Shown one piece after another: positions 61,201 through 64,000 of a stretch of DNA of 64,000 nt (positions within the stretch are counted from its first letter, which is position 1; each line of letters starts with the position of its first letter). The notes under the pieces are model-generated. The model saw only the letters and a list, made by a program, of their open reading frames with translations, did no database searches and was not told the DNA's origin. The position numbers and the translations under genes were made by a program. The stretch is from Bog-756 sp963734395. Its GTDB lineage: Bacteria > Actinomycetota > Acidimicrobiia > Acidimicrobiales > RAAP-2. Where the stretch lies: assembly GCA_963734395.1 (NCBI GenBank), contig CAVTGY010000003.1, forward strand, positions 186,001 to 250,000, written 5' to 3'.

Positions 61201-61425
61201 GTCCAGGTGCTCCTTCGTGGGTCGTGATCAGGACCGTTCAGCACGCTGTCCTGCGGCCCTCTCCGTAGTGGAGGCTAGCGTTTTGGCACCGACCAGCACA
61301 GGGCGGATGGAGGCGTTGGCCGGCGGTCGACCGCGCACCCGCCGGGCCGACAGGAATCATCGTGGTCTGCCTAGGATGACTGACGTCGAGTTCGACCGTT
61401 GGCCCAGAGCGCAAAGGAGCCTGAC

Positions 61426-62856
61426 GTGACCGCGACTCAGCGCCATCGTGTCGTCATCGTCGGCGGCGGATTCGGTGGCCTCCCGGCGGCGCGGCTGCTC
61501 GGTGGGAAGCCGGTGGACGTCATCCTGGTGGACCGGCGCAATCACCACCTCTTCCAGCCCCTGCTCTACCAGACGGCGACGGGAATGCTGGCTCCGGGTC
61601 AGATCGCCCCCGCCCTCCGGCACGTCGTGCGAAGGGCAAAGAACGTCAGCGTGCGGCTGGCCGAGGTGAGCGGTTTCGACCTCGAACGCAAGGTCGTCCA
61701 GGCCAACGTAGCCGGGCGCTTCGAAGTCGAATATCCCTATGACAGTCTCATCGTGGCCGCCGGCGTAACCCAGTCGTACTTCGGACACGAGGAGTTCGCG
61801 TTCTTCGCTCCGGGAATGAAGACCCTCGACGATGCGCTCGAGTTGAGACGGCGGATCTTTGGAGCCTTCGAGATGGCGGAATTGGTCACCGAACCGGCTG
61901 AGAAGGAACGCTGGCTGACCGTGGTGGTGGTCGGAGCCGGACCTACCGGAGTCGAGCTGGCCGGCCAGGTCCGAGAACTGGCCACCCGCAGTCTGCGGGG
62001 CGAGTTCCGTACGTTCGAGGCCTCATCGGTCCGGGTCATCCTGGTCGATGGAGGAAAGGAACCCCTGGCCACGTTCGGAGACCAGCTGTCGGGCAGGGCG
62101 CGACGAGCGCTCGAACGAATGGGTATCGAGCTACGGATGGGTTCCCAGGTGGTCGGGGTCGATGCCAGCGGCGTCGACGTGAAGGGAGCGGACGACACCT
62201 CGAGGATCGACGCGTACACCACCATCTGGGCCGCAGGGGTTCAGGCCTCGCCGTTGGCAGGCCTTCTGGCCAAGGCCTCAGGTGCCGCCGTTGACCGGGC
62301 AGGTCGGATCGCCGTGCTGCCCGATCTGACCCTGCCGGACCACCCCGAGGTGTTCGCTATAGGAGACATGGCCAGCATCAACGGCCTGCCCGGTGTGGCC
62401 GAGGTGGCCATGCAGGGTGGACTCCACGCCGCCAACTCGATCCTGCGTCGCCAAAAGGGCGAGGCCACCAAGGACTTCCGCTACCGGGACCTCGGGAGCG
62501 TGGCCACCATCGGACGGTTCCGAGCCATCGTGAGCGTGGGCCGGCTCCGACTGAGCGGGTTCCCGGGTTGGGTGGTGTGGATGTTCGTCCACCTGGCATT
62601 CCTCACCGGCTTCGGCAACCGCGTCAGCACCATGTTGAGGTGGCTGCGTTCGATGATCGGGCGAGGCCGCGCCGAACGGGAATTCAGCACTGCCCATACT
62701 GGGGGGGATCTCAGCCTGCCGGATGAAGTCAAGAAGAGGGTCGAGCCCAGGCTGTTTCCGGTGGTCGCCGAGAGCGACGCAGCCGGCCGATCGCACCGGC
62801 CCGGCGGAACGTCGGATGGCGACCAGCCCGCCTCGTCGCCGGAAGGGCATCGGTGA
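61426..62856 (+). CDS. ndh: Type II NADH dehydrogenase (NDH-2)
   Basis: This 476-residue membrane-bound flavoprotein passes electrons from NADH to quinone without pumping protons. The FAD site VVIVGGGFGGLPAARLL begins the protein, NHHLFQPLLYQTATG is the NDH-2 hallmark, and the NADH site VVVVGAGPTGVELAG follows. VFAIGDMASI closes the FAD domain, and a C-terminal amphipathic/hydrophobic helix (GWVVWMFVHLAFLTGF) anchors it. The GTG at 61426 follows AAAGGAGCCTGAC. The MFS transporter overlaps its stop, so both are co-transcribed. Confidence 0.94.
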   Translation: MTATQRHRVVIVGGGFGGLPAARLLGGKPVDVILVDRRNHHLFQPLLYQTATGMLAPGQIAPALRHVVRRAKNVSVRLAEVSGFDLERKVVQANVAGRFEVEYPYDSLIVAAGVTQSYFGHEEFAFFAPGMKTLDDALELRRRIFGAFEMAELVTEPAEKERWLTVVVVGAGPTGVELAGQVRELATRSLRGEFRTFEASSVRVILVDGGKEPLATFGDQLSGRARRALERMGIELRMGSQVVGVDASGVDVKGADDTSRIDAYTTIWAAGVQASPLAGLLAKASGAAVDRAGRIAVLPDLTLPDHPEVFAIGDMASINGLPGVAEVAMQGGLHAANSILRRQKGEATKDFRYRDLGSVATIGRFRAIVSVGRLRLSGFPGWVVWMFVHLAFLTGFGNRVSTMLRWLRSMIGRGRAEREFSTAHTGGDLSLPDEVKKRVEPRLFPVVAESDAAGRSHRPGGTSDGDQPASSPEGHR

Positions 62857-64000
62857 CCGACCAGGGCTTGGGAGAAGGCGGCGACCCGCGCGCTGGAGGC
62901 ACCAGTTCCACTGTCGTTGCCAGGGCCGGCCCGGCGCGCCGGTTCGAGGTCATCACCGTGTACGCCATCGGCCTGTTCCAGGGACTGAGTTTGGTGGCCT
63001 TCCCGGCCGCTGCCACCATCCTCACCTCGCCCACCGGCTACGACTTGAGCAAGAGTCGCTACGGTCTCCTCTTCGTTCCGCAGGTGATCATGGCCATCGC
63101 CGGATCTTTGGCGCTGCCGACGCTGGCCCGCCGGTTCCGTCTCAAGCAGGTTCTGATCGTGGGGGTCATGGCCGACACGCTGGCCATGGGTTTGTTGGTG
63201 GCCAGTGATTCCGTCCGCACCGATTCGATCGCCTACCCCATTCTGTTGGTGGCCACGGCCTCGCTCGGCCTCGGCTTCGGTCTCACCTTGAGCTCGATCA
63301 GCACCTATGCCGGCGCATTCATGCCCGATCGTCGCGACGTCGCCCTTACCGCGCTGAACGTCCTGCTCGGTCTGGGGACGGCGCTGTCCCCGTTGTTGAT
63401 CGCGGTGTTCCTCGACGTCGGAGAGTGGTGGTATCTACCGTTGATCGCTGCGTCCGGGCTGGTCGCCCTGGCCGTCATCGCCGCGGTACAGCCCATGGAA
63501 GTGCCGGCGACGAAGTCAACCCGGTCCTCGGGCCATGTTCCGACGCTGTTCTGGCTGTTTGCCGCGGCCCTGGTTCTGTACGGGATCGGGGAGACCATGT
63601 TCGGAAACTGGGGTACCACCCTGTTGGTGAGCAAAGGGGTCAAGGCGACCTCGGCCAACAACGCGTTGGCGGCCTTCTGGGCGTCGGTGACCGTCGGACG
63701 GCTGCTCATCGCCGTGAGTGCCAAACGGATCCGTTCCTCCGCGGTCTACGTGGTGCTTCCATGGGCCGTGGCGGCCGCACTCCTGCTGGTGCCGACGGCC
63801 CACAGCGCCACCGTGGGCATCCTGGTTTTCGCCTTCGGGGGATTGGCCTGTTCAGGTTTCTTCCCGATGACGGTGGGCTACGGCGAGGCGACCTTCCCCA
63901 ACTTCGTTGAGCTGGCAGCGGGGTGGCTCATCGCCGCCTATCAGGTTGGCTATGGGCTGGCGGCATTCGGTGGCGGTGCGCTCCAGAGCGTGGTGTCATT
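62853..64000 (+). CDS. MFS transporter, 3' end beyond the window
   Basis: An open frame from GTG 62853 runs to the right edge, at least 382 residues. It encodes about eleven hydrophobic segments of a Major Facilitator protein, including LFQGLSLVAFPAAATILTSP, SRYGLLFVPQVIMAIAG, LGLGFGLTLSSISTYAGAF and GIGETMFGNWGTTLLVS. The pattern resembles FucP-like or other sugar/acid MFS members. The substrate is unknown. The GTG overlaps the NDH-2 stop as GTGA, suggesting coupled translation. The end lies outside the window. Confidence 0.85.
   Translation, partial: MTDQGLGEGGDPRAGGTSSTVVARAGPARRFEVITVYAIGLFQGLSLVAFPAAATILTSPTGYDLSKSRYGLLFVPQVIMAIAGSLALPTLARRFRLKQVLIVGVMADTLAMGLLVASDSVRTDSIAYPILLVATASLGLGFGLTLSSISTYAGAFMPDRRDVALTALNVLLGLGTALSPLLIAVFLDVGEWWYLPLIAASGLVALAVIAAVQPMEVPATKSTRSSGHVPTLFWLFAAALVLYGIGETMFGNWGTTLLVSKGVKATSANNALAAFWASVTVGRLLIAVSAKRIRSSAVYVVLPWAVAAALLLVPTAHSATVGILVFAFGGLACSGFFPMTVGYGEATFPNFVELAAGWLIAAYQVGYGLAAFGGGALQSVVS

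Noticed and set aside
1..64000. tRNA or rRNA genes, transposases, phage genes
   Set aside because: None was recognised on inspection of the intergenic stretches; a covariance search would be needed to exclude tRNAs fully.

Overview
The window is high-GC DNA from a free-living actinobacterium. The best lineage guess is the class Acidimicrobiia or a close relative. The grounds are the gene content: several F420/FMN luciferase-like monooxygenases, amidohydrolase-2 proteins, CoA-ester enzymes, an NDMA-dependent alcohol dehydrogenase, DUF5134 and DUF2855 proteins, frequent GTG starts, and two secreted proteins with about 42-residue 'GYW..DGG.F.FG' repeats. No rRNA, tRNA, CRISPR array, transposase or phage gene was seen. 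The assignment is inference, because no marker gene is present.

Region by region. 1-7.4 kb is a catabolic block: alcohol dehydrogenase fragment, nitroreductase, amidohydrolase and acyl-CoA synthetase with overlapping reading frames, SRPBCC protein, second amidohydrolase, EthD-like protein and a luciferase-like monooxygenase. 7.5-16 kb holds a beta-carbonic anhydrase, a membrane group (polytopic protein, DUF5134, CtaG-type oxidase assembly factor), a RodZ-like HTH protein, pirin, and an MFS efflux pump with a C-terminal winged-helix domain. 16-27.8 kb carries a beta-propeller protein, TetR, DUF2855, DinB, a family III CoA-transferase divergent from an enoyl-CoA hydratase, two more luciferase-like monooxygenases, a P450, a class II aldolase and a third amidohydrolase. 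28-34.5 kb contains secreted and membrane proteins and a sugar block (GH13 glucosidase, BadF-type sugar kinase, GH4 glycosidase). 34.5-46.9 kb has an HtrA protease, a secreted GYW-repeat/beta-helix protein, SDR, alpha/beta hydrolase, another luciferase-like monooxygenase, a secreted CocE/NonD hydrolase, an NDMA-type alcohol dehydrogenase, and a TetR next to a DUF1059 gene with a palindromic operator candidate between them. 46.9-50 kb holds two lipoprotein genes broken by six apparent frameshifts. 50-64 kb holds GlxA-type and TetR-type regulators, an endoglycoceramidase-like GH5 lipoprotein, a methyltransferase, a second GYW-repeat protein, an ATP-grasp enzyme, a DUF3395 domain protein, a cupin, a GH15 glucosidase/trehalase, type II NADH dehydrogenase and an MFS transporter cut by the right edge.

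How the genes fit together. The oxidoreductase, amidohydrolase and CoA genes look like scattered short operons for breaking down hydrophobic or aromatic organic acids, with activation to CoA esters and oxidation with F420/FMN, haem or NAD cofactors. The GH13/kinase/GH4 group and the GH15 gene point to use or turnover of short glucosides. At least eleven apparent single-base frameshifts cluster at about 1-9 kb, 20.5 kb and 47-49 kb, while the rest of the window reads cleanly. Whether they are gene decay or sequencing error cannot be settled from the sequence alone.
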